Source of the DNA: Candidatus Termititenax persephonae
GTDB lineage: Bacteria; Margulisbacteria; Termititenacia; Termititenacales; Termititenacaceae
Reading direction: 5' to 3'
NCBI GenBank assembly: GCA_003864475.1
Contig: BGZO01000005.1
Span: forward strand, 1-52,763
Length of the DNA stretch: 52,763 nucleotides
In this document: in pieces, positions 8,609-18,500 of the stretch
Layout: each line of letters begins with the position of its first letter
Numbering within the stretch: the first letter of the stretch is position 1
Position numbers and translations under genes: made by a program
The notes under the pieces: model-generated
Databases searched by the model: none
Told to the model about the DNA's origin: nothing
Seen by the model: the letters and a program-made list of their open reading frames with translations, nothing else

Positions 8609-10925
8609 TTTCTTCGCCATGATAAATCTGGCCGTCCACTAAAACTTTACGGTACGGCACAGGCACTACCCAAGCGATGCGGCGCGGGCGGCGCGTGAAT
8701 CTGGGTTGCAGCGTCAATGTCGCGCCCCGGGCGGAGCTGGCGATGGTGTAATTGAGTTCGCCAAAATAAGTTGCCGCCTTGCTGACCGAGATTTTTTCGC
8801 CTTTGTACCATCTGGCCGGGACGACTGGCGTGATGAGCAAATCGTTGTTTTCCTCCAGATAGAGCATGTTGCGGACGAGCAGGCAAAAATCCGCCGCCGC
8901 CCAGCCGTGATGCCCGTCGCCGATGGTACCACCGAGCGTGCGCGGGTGTATCGCTTCCGGCCAGCACCAAGTCGGGGAGGCGACTTTGAGCAGCCAGCCG
9001 AGAATCTCCAGAGCCTTGGCGGAACGCTGCCCGATATAGCACTGGGCGATGTGCATGGTCAGGTATGTGCCGTAGCCGGAATGGTTAACGTCGTGGAAAA
9101 AACCGCCGCGGATAAAACATTTTTCCTGCAAGTATTTTACGGTATTGACCAGCCGCTGGTCGTCAGCGGCGTAGACACGGCAGGGATAATAAGCGGACAG
9201 ACAGCCGACGGCCGCCGAATCCATGCGGCGGCTGGGCGAGATGGGCATGATAGGCTGACCGAGATGCGCCTCGGCATAGAGCAGCGAGGTGTTCACCGCG
9301 TTTTGCAGTTTGGCCAGGCCGCGGCTCAAGCTGCTGCCTTTTTTCTGTAACTCCTCGCAGGCCTGCACGGCGGATTGCAGACCCGCCAAGGACCAAAAAT
9401 CATCCCAGTAATAATAATCATTGAGGCCGAAATGTTCAGCGGACAAGCCCGGCGGCATGATGTTGCGGTAGCCGGGGTGGAGATTGAGATTGGTCTGTGC
9501 CTTGCCGATAATCCACTGGGCGCCGCGCTTGATGATATCGTAGTTTTCTTTTAAAAAATCTTTGTCGCCAGTCAGGCGGTAATGCTCCATCAGCGTCCAG
9601 ATTGCCTGCCCGTTGGAGTCCCACTCGCCCTGCTGAGAGTGAAATAAGCCGCTGGCGAGAATTCTTTTGCGGAAAGTGTTGAGGACATTGCGGGTCTCTT
9701 GATGAAAGCCCAGCTTGTCCAAACCGTTGAGCAGGTATGTCGCATCGCGAAACCAAAACTCGTGATAGGTAGAAGGTCCCGGCGTGATGTAGGTGTTGTC
9801 GTAGAACATCAGCATGAAAGCCTTGTTGGCCTCAAAGCAGTCTTGGATTTTGGCATCCGGCACGGCGATACGCAGTCCGCTTTGCATTTTCTTTTGCCAA
9901 TTGCCGAGATGTTCTTGGAGCAGAGCAGCATAATTGCCCTGCCGCACCTGTTCGCTGTAAGCCGCCGAGAATTTTTTCTGGCGCAGTTTTTGGACAATCT
10001 TTTTATCCACGGGCAGGCGGGCTTCAAAGGCCGCGCTCTTGCCCGGCGGCAGTGTAACATGATAAACGCAGAGGCCTGTCGCCATGCCGACGCGCGACTT
10101 GCGGTAGTCCGTGATTTTGCCGTTGCTCTTCGCCTCGTCAAAAAACAATTTCACGTCGCCGCGCGACAGGCTGGAAGTCGTAGTGCCATTGGGGATTTGC
10201 AAAATAACCGCCGCCAAAGAGCCGTTGATGTAGACATCGCCGTTATCGCGGAAATCCAGCGTTCTAATCAAGGCAATGCCGTCATTGTTGTAAGGACGGA
10301 AAGCCCAGCTGAAACAAAAACTCTGCGTGGTCTTGGTCAGATTCTTCAGCTCGGTTCTTTGGTAGGCGACGGTTTTGAGGTCGCCAAAATCCTTGGCGAA
10401 AACCGTGCTGGTCATTTGGATTTTTTTCTCATAGGCCGTGGTGGTTACCACTATCGGCAAATTGTGCAGGAGGGTTTGCTCGCAATGCTCTTCTTGCGCC
10501 GGCGAGTACACTTTGTCGCCGATTTGCAGCCAAGTGTCCAATGACCAGCTGTTGAAATACGGCGTGGTCAGGCCGCGCGGGTCTATCGTGGCTTCGTATT
10601 CGGAATCAAGGTCGCCAATGCCTGTCCAGTTGCGGTAATTGGTGTTGATGGACGCGGGATTGAAACCGCGCGCCGAGAAGCCCTCGGAGGTCGCGTAAAA
10701 CTGCTTGACCATCCAGTACGGCCAAATCCAATCAAGATTGGTGGACACGACGAAGCGCGTAAAAAGTCCGCGCACAATATTTAAGATATTGAAGTCCATG
10801 AGGACTTTGGGAATCGGCTCGCCGGACGAATAGCCGATGGAAAGAAACGCGAAGACATAATCAGAAATAAACCCTAAACCAACCAAATACAAAGCCTTGG
10901 CGATGAGAAATTCTTTGACGCGCAT
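8565..10925 (-). CDS. Glucosidase/glycogen-debranching-like protein with (alpha/alpha)6 catalytic domain
   Basis: The 786-residue product has a beta-sandwich N-terminal half (to about 330) and a helical-barrel C-terminal half. The latter has FWFRDATYLLNGLDKLGF, SQQGEWDSNGQAIWTLMEHY and a late TLGGTIGDGHHGWAAADF stretch, the style of GH15/GH63/amylo-1,6-glucosidase six-hairpin enzymes. Candidate acid residues are in FWFRD and GEWDSNGQ. No typical signal peptide is seen, although the first 35 residues are hydrophobic. AGGGGGT precedes the ATG. It probably acts on alpha-glucans in the cytoplasm or at the membrane; the exact family is uncertain. It overlaps the convergent gene by 44 bases. Confidence 0.6.
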   Translation of the reverse strand: MRVKEFLIAKALYLVGLGFISDYVFAFLSIGYSSGEPIPKVLMDFNILNIVRGLFTRFVVSTNLDWIWPYWMVKQFYATSEGFSARGFNPASINTNYRNWTGIGDLDSEYEATIDPRGLTTPYFNSWSLDTWLQIGDKVYSPAQEEHCEQTLLHNLPIVVTTTAYEKKIQMTSTVFAKDFGDLKTVAYQRTELKNLTKTTQSFCFSWAFRPYNNDGIALIRTLDFRDNGDVYINGSLAAVILQIPNGTTTSSLSRGDVKLFFDEAKSNGKITDYRKSRVGMATGLCVYHVTLPPGKSAAFEARLPVDKKIVQKLRQKKFSAAYSEQVRQGNYAALLQEHLGNWQKKMQSGLRIAVPDAKIQDCFEANKAFMLMFYDNTYITPGPSTYHEFWFRDATYLLNGLDKLGFHQETRNVLNTFRKRILASGLFHSQQGEWDSNGQAIWTLMEHYRLTGDKDFLKENYDIIKRGAQWIIGKAQTNLNLHPGYRNIMPPGLSAEHFGLNDYYYWDDFWSLAGLQSAVQACEELQKKGSSLSRGLAKLQNAVNTSLLYAEAHLGQPIMPISPSRRMDSAAVGCLSAYYPCRVYAADDQRLVNTVKYLQEKCFIRGGFFHDVNHSGYGTYLTMHIAQCYIGQRSAKALEILGWLLKVASPTWCWPEAIHPRTLGGTIGDGHHGWAAADFCLLVRNMLYLEENNDLLITPVVPARWYKGEKISVSKAATYFGELNYTIASSARGATLTLQPRFTRRPRRIAWVVPVPYRKVLVDGQIYHGEEISVPARTKQIQIFY

Positions 10926-10982
10926 TTTACCCCCTAAACAAAAAACGAATGGAATTAGTATAACAGATTTTTTGCTTTTTTT

Positions 10983-12194
10983 TTACAGATTTTTAATTAT
11001 CGCCTCCGCAAACTCGCGAGTGCCGACTTTGGTCGCGCCATTCATCTGGCGTTCCAAATCATAAGTAACGATTTTCTGCTGAATGGTTTTGGCGAGCGCA
11101 TCGGTGATTAATTGTCCGGCGGACCGCCAGCCAAGATAATCGAACAACATCACGCCGGAAAGAATAACCGAGCCGGGGTTGGCCATGTTTTTGTTAGCGT
11201 ATTTTGGCGCGGTGCCGTGCGTCGCCTCAAAGACCGCCACGTGGTCGCTGATGTTTGCGCCGGGGGCGAGTCCCAGCCCGCCGACCTGCGCCGCGCAGGC
11301 ATCGGAGATGTAGTCGCCATTGAGATTGGGCGTGGCTATCACGGAGTACTCGGTCGGGCGCAATAGTACCTGCTGAAACATCGAGTCGGCCAGCCTGTCC
11401 TTGATGAGAATCTTGCCGTCAGGGATTTTGCCGCCGTATTTTTCCGCCACTTCCTGCTCGCTGACGGTGGTTTCAGGAAAATACTCCCGGGCGGTCTGAT
11501 ACCCCCATTCCTTAAACGACCCTTCCGTGTACTTCATAATATTGCCTTTGTGCATCAGCGTTACGGATGGCTTGTGCTGACGGATGGCGTACTCGATGGC
11601 TTTTTTGACCAAACGTTGTGTGCCAAAGGCGGAGACAGGCTTGATGCCAATGCCGGAGCCGGGACGGATATTGGCTCCCAATTCTTGCCGTAAAAATTCG
11701 ATTACTTTGTCCGCTTCCGGTGTGCCGGATTTCCACTCAATGCCCGAGTATACATCCTCGGTATTCTCGCGAAAAATTATCAGGTCAATGTCCTGCGGGC
11801 GTTTGACTGGCGAGACTACCCCCTCAAAATAACGCACCGGGCGCACGCAGGCGTAGAGGTCAAGCTCTTGGCGGATGGTAACATTGAGGGAACGGATGCC
11901 GCCGCCGATAGGCGTGGTCAGCGGCCCCTTGATGGCTACGACATGTTCCTTGATGGCTTCGAGAGTGGCCGCGGGCAGCCATTCTTGGTGCCGGGCGAAG
12001 GCCGCCTCGCCCGCCAAGACTTCCAGCCACTCGATGCTTTTTTGACCGCCAAAGGCTTGGGCGACTGCCGCGTCCAGCACGAGCCGCATAGCCCGCATCA
12101 CGTCCGGGCCGATGCCGTCGCCCATGATGACCGGGATGATTGGCTGATTCGGCACATTTAGCTGGTCATTTTGAATAGTTATTTTGTTTCCCAT
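10983..12194 (-). CDS. icd: Isocitrate dehydrogenase (NADP type)
   Basis: The enzyme oxidatively decarboxylates isocitrate to 2-oxoglutarate. Motifs match the E. coli-type enzyme: [78 protein letters not shown] and [12 protein letters not shown]. The serine in RSLN is the site phosphorylated by AceK in E. coli. The start chosen is ATG 12194 ([10 protein letters not shown]), which lines up with the family N-terminus and gives 403 residues. The frame is open to 12419, but those 75 extra codons encode an unrelated hydrophobic stretch. No clear ribosome site is visible at the chosen ATG. Confidence 0.95.
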   Translation of the reverse strand: MGNKITIQNDQLNVPNQPIIPVIMGDGIGPDVMRAMRLVLDAAVAQAFGGQKSIEWLEVLAGEAAFARHQEWLPAATLEAIKEHVVAIKGPLTTPIGGGIRSLNVTIRQELDLYACVRPVRYFEGVVSPVKRPQDIDLIIFRENTEDVYSGIEWKSGTPEADKVIEFLRQELGANIRPGSGIGIKPVSAFGTQRLVKKAIEYAIRQHKPSVTLMHKGNIMKYTEGSFKEWGYQTAREYFPETTVSEQEVAEKYGGKIPDGKILIKDRLADSMFQQVLLRPTEYSVIATPNLNGDYISDACAAQVGGLGLAPGANISDHVAVFEATHGTAPKYANKNMANPGSVILSGVMLFDYLGWRSAGQLITDALAKTIQQKIVTYDLERQMNGATKVGTREFAEAIIKNL

Positions 12195-12508
12195 GGGGCA
12201 GAATAATAACAGGAATAGGAGAAATAGAAAAGTAAGTTTCCGGCCAATATTCCAAATATGCCAAATTTCCCTGCTGTTCGGATGTTTTTTTTGCAACAAT
12301 TTTCCGAAACTGACGATAACTATTAAGCAGAAATAAAGAAAAGCGAGTGAAAATGAAGGAGAAAGTGAGGAAAAATAGCGTAACTGCGCCAAAAACACGC
12401 TAGGAATAGCGGTGGACATGCTTTTTCTGAAAAAAAAGCACTTGCTTTTGTTAAAAAAGAGTTGTTACAATGGCTATCCTCAAAAGCTAAGAGTTGTACT
12501 TTTAGGTT
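12195..12508. other. Divergent intergenic region between icd and the surface operon
   Basis: 314 bp without a supported gene. The minus-strand frame upstream of icd stays open here but reads as a low-complexity hydrophobic stretch and is not considered coding. The plus-strand operon promoter lies near its right end (12434-12471). Confidence 0.6.
12434..12471 (+). promoter_or_regulatory. Promoter of the surface-display operon with overlapping palindrome
   Basis: TTGCTT (12442-12447) and TACAAT (12466-12471) are 18 bp apart. The -35 element lies in a perfect palindrome AAAAGCA-CT-TGCTTTT (12434-12449), a possible operator. The next gene encodes a MerR-like protein, so autoregulation is possible. 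MerR-family operators normally sit between -35 and -10, which does not match here. Confidence 0.45.
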
Positions 12509-12799
12509 TTGAGTAAGTGGGGGGAGAAAGAGGCAAAAAAAGCCGTGCGACCCTTGCCGACTAAAGATAAATTATTAAAAGCTGGCGAGCTGGCCAAATT
12601 GGCTGGTGTGCTGGTTTCAACAGTCCGTTTTTACACCAAGCTGGGTATGCTCTCCGCAGACGGCTACACCCCGGGCAAGTACAATCTTTACGCGCGCGAC
12701 AAGGCGCTCAAACGCTTGCAACGTATCGAGGGCCTGAAGAGACGAAGGCTTACTCTGGACGAGATTGTTGCCACGCTCGGTGTGAGGGAAGTCCGATGA
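12509..12799 (+). CDS. MerR-family-like DNA-binding protein
   Basis: The small protein (up to 96 residues) has a MerR-type winged helix: KAGELAKLAGVLVSTVRFYTKLGML, then an arginine/lysine wing (YNLYARDKALKRLQRIEGLKRRRLTLDEIVATLG). It has no effector domain or dimerisation coiled coil, unlike classical MerR. The start is uncertain. TTG at 12509 has little ribosome site, whereas GTG at 12545 follows AGAAAGAGG and would give 84 residues. The stop overlaps the next start (ATGA at 12796-12799), so it is translationally coupled to the giant surface protein and probably regulates this operon. Confidence 0.75.
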   Translation: MSKWGEKEAKKAVRPLPTKDKLLKAGELAKLAGVLVSTVRFYTKLGMLSADGYTPGKYNLYARDKALKRLQRIEGLKRRRLTLDEIVATLGVREVR

Positions 12800-15501
12800 G
12801 AAAATTTTGGGGCCATATTATTTTGCTCACGGCATTGCTTGTTCCAGCCTTGGCTTTTGAGTCTGGCGGCGCGAACAAAGTGTTTGCTACCTATAATATT
12901 TCCGGAGACAATGCTGTTTATACGAAAGACAGCAATAAAATCAACACGGCAACCTTAAAAATCGGGGCGCTGGCCGTCTCGCAAGGGTATCTTGGGCAGG
13001 GCGGCAGGGTAACGGTTACTTATACAGTGGAAAACACGGGGACTTTGGGAACAGCCAATATCACGTCTGGACTGAATTTCTTTAAATCAAGCTTGGGTGG
13101 CACGCTGGAAAACGCTAAGTTTACGGTAACACGCCTTGCGCCGTCGACTGCCACATATGCTCTGACGGGCGGGGCTTCCATACAAAATGTCTTTTTGGTG
13201 GAGGTCAAGGACGCTGCTCCGGGAGATGTTTATGTGGTGGACGGTACGCTAAGCAATGGCACTGTGGCGGACGGTTATTGGGCGGAGGCCAATATTTTAA
13301 GCGGCGTTCGTCAGCCCGGCGCGGCGGGAACTTCCAGCCTGTCTATTGTCCGGGGAGCTGTAACGATTAACAGCGGTATTGCTGGCCTGCCGGAATACAC
13401 AAACGCCCAGAATGTCGGTTTGACTATTGATTTTCTTACTGGCGGGACGGTTCTTAGCGGTGTGCAGATGGATATTAGCAATGACGGTATTAATTATTCC
13501 AGTAAAGTTCCGCTCGCTTCTGCTTATTCTTGGTCATTATCCTCCGGGGACGGCAAGAAAACAGTATACGTGCGTTTTAGCGACGCGTCCGGACGGGTTT
13601 TGGCTGTGGCTACCGACAATATATTCTTAGACGTTACTAATCCTAGTACGGTGGCCGCTCAGGGCATCACAACCGGAAATGTAACAAACAAAACGTTCAC
13701 TTGGCCGGCGGCCACGGACCCTACAGTAGGCGGCGTGGCCTCGGGCGTAACGACTTACAATATATATTGGGGTACTCTCAGCGGCGGTACGACTGCGATG
13801 ACCTCGGTGGCGGCGCAAAATCGGACTTACACGGCCACCAATATTTATCCTGACGGCACGTATTATCTGCGTATTCAGACGGTGGACGCGGTGGGCAATG
13901 CGAGCGGCTGGCAGACAGTTCACACCTATGTGCTGGACAGCACGGCTCCTGTCGGCAGTCTGGCCATCAACGCGGGAGCGGAATGGACGAGCCAGAATAA
14001 TGTTACGCTGACTTTGGATTTTTCCAGTGATGTAACGCTCATGACTATTATCACGAGCGGCGGGTCCCTGAGCGGCCAGCTAGCCGTGCCGACAAACAAG
14101 ACAATGGCATTTGCCCTGCTGGGCAGTGATGGCGAAAAGACTGTAACGATTACTTACTATGACATGGCCGGAAACGCCTCCGCTCCTGTCGTGGACACAA
14201 TCAAGCTGGACAAGACCAGCCCCGGGACGGTACCCGCCGGAGGGGTCTTGCCGCCGTCTGCCAATCTGACCCCGGTTTTAGGCTGGTCCCCGGCCACAGA
14301 TTCTGTGGTGGGCGGTGTGGCCTCAGGCGTGTCGACTTACAATATATATTGGGGCAATGCCACAAATGGTACGACGGTGGTGGCCTCGGTGCCAGCGGCG
14401 GTTAATGTTTACAATCCAAGCATAACCGGGGTTCAAGAGGCAACATATAACCTGCGGGTGCAGGCGGTGGACACGGTTGGCAATGTTGGCAATTGGCAGA
14501 CGGTCTGGGTGTATCCTTTTGATGATAATCCGCCGACCGGGAGAGTAACCATCAATGCCGGGGCGGAGTGGACGAGTCAGAATAATGTCGTGCTGACACT
14601 GGACTTTTCCGCGGATGTGGTGTCGATGAGTGTGAACGGTGGCGGTATTACGGCGGTTCCGCCCGGCAAGACAATGGATTTTACTTTGGCTGGTGGCGAT
14701 GGGGAGAAAGTCGTAACGATTGTTTACTATGACACGGCGGGCAACGCCTCTGCTCCAGCCGTAGACACTATCAAGCTGGATACAACTCTGCCGGATACGG
14801 TATCCGACCGCGATACCATAACCAGCAATATGAAAGAACCAGAGTTTACTTGGTCGGCGGCCAACGACCCGCTGGCTGGCGGTTCCCCGGTGGCCTCTGG
14901 CGTGACGGCCTACAATATCTATTGGGGCAGCGACGTGAACGGCGGGACCGTGGTTGCTTCGGTATCGTCGCAAAATCGGATTTACAAAGTGGCTCCGCCT
15001 ATCTCTACCGATGGCACATATTATTTGCGCCTGCGGACGGTAGACGCGGCGGGCAATATGAGCGCTTGGCAGACGGTGTATACCTATATACTCGACAGCA
15101 CGGCGCCGACCGGGGGAGTAACCATCAATGCCGGGGCGGAGTGGACGAGCCAAAATAATGTCGTGCTGACACTGGACTTTTCCGTTGACGCGGTGTCGAT
15201 GAATGTGAGCGGCGGGTCTCCCAGCGGCTTGATGGCAGTTCCGCCGAGCAAGACCATGCCATTTACCTTAGCGGGGGACGATGGCCTGAAGACAGTCAGG
15301 GTTGTCTATTACGATGCGGTGGGCAATGCTTCCTCCCCCGTAGAGGATGATATTAAATTGGATAAGACTCCGCCAGGGACGGTGGCCGACCACGGCATTA
15401 TAACCAGTAATGCGACAGGTTATACATTTGTTTGGTCGGAAGCCATTGATTCTCCGACGAATGGTGTGGCCTCGGGCGTAACGACTTACAATATTTATTG
15501 A
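12796..15501 (+). CDS. Giant Ig/FN3-repeat surface protein, N-terminal part (ends at in-frame TGA)
   Basis: The 901-residue product begins with a signal peptide (MRKFWGHIILLTALLVPALA). An N-terminal beta domain is followed by alternating modules. One type is FN3-like (YNIYWG...GTYYLRIQTVDAVGN...WQTVYTYVLDSTAP). The other is Ig-like (INAGAEWTSQNNV...LTLDFS...YYDAAGNASAPVVDTIKLDK). The stop TGA at 15499-15501 replaces the TGG of the invariant YNIYWG motif, and the same frame continues to 20160. This is therefore the front of a 2,455-codon gene broken by one base change, or a split gene. It is coupled by ATGA to the MerR-like gene. Confidence 0.85.
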   Translation: MRKFWGHIILLTALLVPALAFESGGANKVFATYNISGDNAVYTKDSNKINTATLKIGALAVSQGYLGQGGRVTVTYTVENTGTLGTANITSGLNFFKSSLGGTLENAKFTVTRLAPSTATYALTGGASIQNVFLVEVKDAAPGDVYVVDGTLSNGTVADGYWAEANILSGVRQPGAAGTSSLSIVRGAVTINSGIAGLPEYTNAQNVGLTIDFLTGGTVLSGVQMDISNDGINYSSKVPLASAYSWSLSSGDGKKTVYVRFSDASGRVLAVATDNIFLDVTNPSTVAAQGITTGNVTNKTFTWPAATDPTVGGVASGVTTYNIYWGTLSGGTTAMTSVAAQNRTYTATNIYPDGTYYLRIQTVDAVGNASGWQTVHTYVLDSTAPVGSLAINAGAEWTSQNNVTLTLDFSSDVTLMTIITSGGSLSGQLAVPTNKTMAFALLGSDGEKTVTITYYDMAGNASAPVVDTIKLDKTSPGTVPAGGVLPPSANLTPVLGWSPATDSVVGGVASGVSTYNIYWGNATNGTTVVASVPAAVNVYNPSITGVQEATYNLRVQAVDTVGNVGNWQTVWVYPFDDNPPTGRVTINAGAEWTSQNNVVLTLDFSADVVSMSVNGGGITAVPPGKTMDFTLAGGDGEKVVTIVYYDTAGNASAPAVDTIKLDTTLPDTVSDRDTITSNMKEPEFTWSAANDPLAGGSPVASGVTAYNIYWGSDVNGGTVVASVSSQNRIYKVAPPISTDGTYYLRLRTVDAAGNMSAWQTVYTYILDSTAPTGGVTINAGAEWTSQNNVVLTLDFSVDAVSMNVSGGSPSGLMAVPPSKTMPFTLAGDDGLKTVRVVYYDAVGNASSPVEDDIKLDKTPPGTVADHGIITSNATGYTFVWSEAIDSPTNGVASGVTTYNIY

Positions 15502-15519
15502 GGTGATAACGTAAACGGT

Positions 15520-18500
15520 GTGGGGACAGAGGTGCGCGCCTCGGCCAATCGAAATTATTCTGTGGCGGTCATCTCTCCCGATGGCACATATTATCTGCGT
15601 ATCCAGACGGTGGACGCGGTGGGCAATACGAGCGCTTGGCAGACGGTGTACACCTATGTCCTCGACAGTACTATCCCGACCGGGAGCGTAACCATCAACG
15701 CTGGGGCAGAATGGACGAGCCAGAATAGTGTTACGCTGACTCTGGACTTTTCCGCTGATGTGGTGTCGATGAATGTGGACGGCGGGACACCGAGCGGTAT
15801 TATGGCAGTTCCGCTGAGCAAGACTATGCTGTTTACCTTGGCGGGAGACGATGGGGAGAAGACCGTTACGGTTACTTACTATGACGCGGCGGGTAATACC
15901 GCCAATCCTGTCGTGGACACTATCAAACTGGACAAGACTAGGCCGGGAATGGTGGAGGCGGGCGGGATTTTGCCGCCCTCTACTAATCCGACCCCGGCCT
16001 TGAGCTGGACGGTAACAGAACCACTCGACCCGCTGGCAGGCGGCGTGGCCTCTGGCGTAACGACTTACAATATTTACTGGGGCGACGCTGAGGACGGCAC
16101 GGCAATAACCGCCGTCAGGTCGTCGCCGAATGTTACTTATAATCCGACCATCTCTGGTGGACAGGAGACGACGTTTAACTTGCGGGTACAGGTGGTGGAC
16201 GCGCTGGGCAATGCGGGCGATTGGCGGACGGTCTGGGTCTATCCTTTTGACGATAAACCGCCGACCGGGAGCGTGTCGATTAACGTGGGCTTCAATGAGT
16301 CATTTACGAATAGCAGTTTGGTTACTTTGAATCTGGCTTACTCGGCGGATGTGGTATCTATGAATATCGCAGACGATGACGGGCAGGTCTCCGCGAACTT
16401 GGTGCCGAATGCGGTTTACCTGTGGAATTTCCAAGCGGATGGAGAAAAAATAATAACCGTTATTTTCTCTGACGCGGCGGGCAATAGTTTTACCGCGACG
16501 GACAGCATCAAGGTTGATGCTTATCCACCCAATTTAGATGCGGCCTACTATATAGATTCCACCGCCCCGACGCAGAATTTTGCGCTGGCTCTGGAATTCT
16601 CGGAAGAGATGCTTGATACAGCTGTTCCGCTATTTTCCTTTGACGCGGCGGGCGGAGTGGGGCTTGACGCGGCCAGCGCGTGGAATGCTGTCAGCCTTAA
16701 TTTTTATGATTTGCTCCTTGACGTAAGCGGTGCGACGGGCTGGGTAACGGTTAATCTGACTGGCGGAGCCAAGGATTTGGCAGGCAACGCGGCGGTGCCG
16801 AGTCCCCATTTTGCGGTCTTCTATATTGATGCTATTGCGCCGAGCGGCGGGGTGGTCATCAATTATGGCGAGGCTTTGACTGGCAACCCGGAAGTCATCA
16901 TCCTGCTTGACCCGCGCGACGACCATTCCTTGCCTGGCGAGATGTTCTTTATGCTTGTTACGCCGGATTCGGAGGTGTCCGATAATGCCGGGATTACGGT
17001 CAATGAATGGTTGCCCTATCAGCCGACTTTTTCGGTCAATCTTGAGGAAACACTTGGCACGAAAAATATTGCCGTACGCTTCAAGGACAAAGGGGGCAAT
17101 GAGAGCGGCCTGATTACGGCGAGCATTGTTTTGGATGACAGCGCGGTGCTTTGGTTGCTTCCGACATTTAATGTCGTGCTGGACGGCAATGCTGTCCGCG
17201 TGGTCAGCAGTAATGCTGATACGGAATTCCGTTTCAAGTCGCCGTATGCCTCAGGCGGGGCGGATTTTTATGTGAGCGTCAATGGCCTCTTGCACTTGAT
17301 TACCGCCAATATTCCGCCCGACCAATCTGGAGTTTACACTTACGCTTGGGCTACTTTGCCGCTGGTGAGTTCAGGTTCGACGGCGGCAGTGGAGTTCTAT
17401 GCCGCGGTTACTAAAGACGGCCAGTCCGTCCTGTGTGATAACCCCCTGACGGTGGGCGTGGACAAGGCCGCGCCGTCCGTAACCATCAATGTTCCCAATT
17501 CGCTGGCGATTAATTACGTGCCTACAGGCAGTGTGATTATTTCCGGCACGGCGACGGACAATGAGCAAATCACGGCAGTGGATTATGTGCAGGTGGATAT
17601 TTATCAGCCAGACGGCACCTTGGCTCATTCGGCTAAAGTGCCGTCAGCCTCTTTTGCCGACGAGGTTTGGGAATATACAGGCTGGACTATTCCTGCCCTG
17701 CCGAGCATTAACGCCACTTACAATATCGAGGCGCGGGCTTATGATTTGCTGGGCAATGTTTCGCTGGTGGCTACGTCCAGCGTGGTCAAGACGGATTTGT
17801 ATACCCGGATTTACCTTGATTCGCCGCCGACCGCCGCCGTGTCTCCGCGGGTCTGGTTGAGCAATCCTATCGTGGCCTCCGGTACGGTGGAGACCTTTGT
17901 CGAACTGGACCGCCTAGAGGTTACGTTCAACAATAGTATTTTCGGCAATACAGTCGGCACGGACAATTGGACGGTATCAATCAATCCGTCCGCCAGTGAT
18001 TTTACCCAGTGGACTGAAAATCTCAATCCGTCGACTTTGACTTTGAGCGCGGTTTCCATAGACAACCCGCCGAAAATCAGTAGCCAAGTTTTCCAATTTT
18101 GGCTGGACGGTGTGCCGCCGAATCTCGTAACTATTAATGTTACGCCAAATTATCATACGGCGGGGACGCTGAATATCACCGGTAATTTTGCGGATGCGCA
18201 CTCCGGTGTGTCGGCTGTGCTGGTCAGCGTGAACAATGCCACGACGACTATCAGCAGTGCGGCGAATTTTGCCTATGTGGTTAATCTGTCAGCGGCTGTG
18301 CCGGAAATGCTGATTGACTTCCGCGCCCTCGACAGCGCTTATCCGACACCCAATGAGTCCGCTTGGCTGACCTACAAGCTGGTTTATGACGAGGTGTTAC
18401 TGCCGACGGCTATGATAACCAGTCCCGTCTCCGGCTCTTATGTCAATAACGTCATGACGGTAACTGGTACGGCCGCGGTCAAAGACGGAAGCTCGGTCGC

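Noticed and set aside
12195-12419. N-terminal extension of isocitrate dehydrogenase by 75 residues
   Set aside because: The frame is open, but the extension is a low-complexity hydrophobic stretch. The family N-terminus matches [10 protein letters not shown] at 12194, so the shorter start was used.
15499-15501. TGA read as tryptophan through an alternative genetic code
   Set aside because: TGA ends many intact genes here (8608, 12799, 21257, 23878, 26187 and others), and TGG is used everywhere for tryptophan.
13680-16260. Regular repeats considered as a CRISPR or non-coding array
   Set aside because: The spacing is about 100 codons, the repeats keep the reading frame, and they encode FN3/Ig motifs; no spacers or palindromic short repeats.
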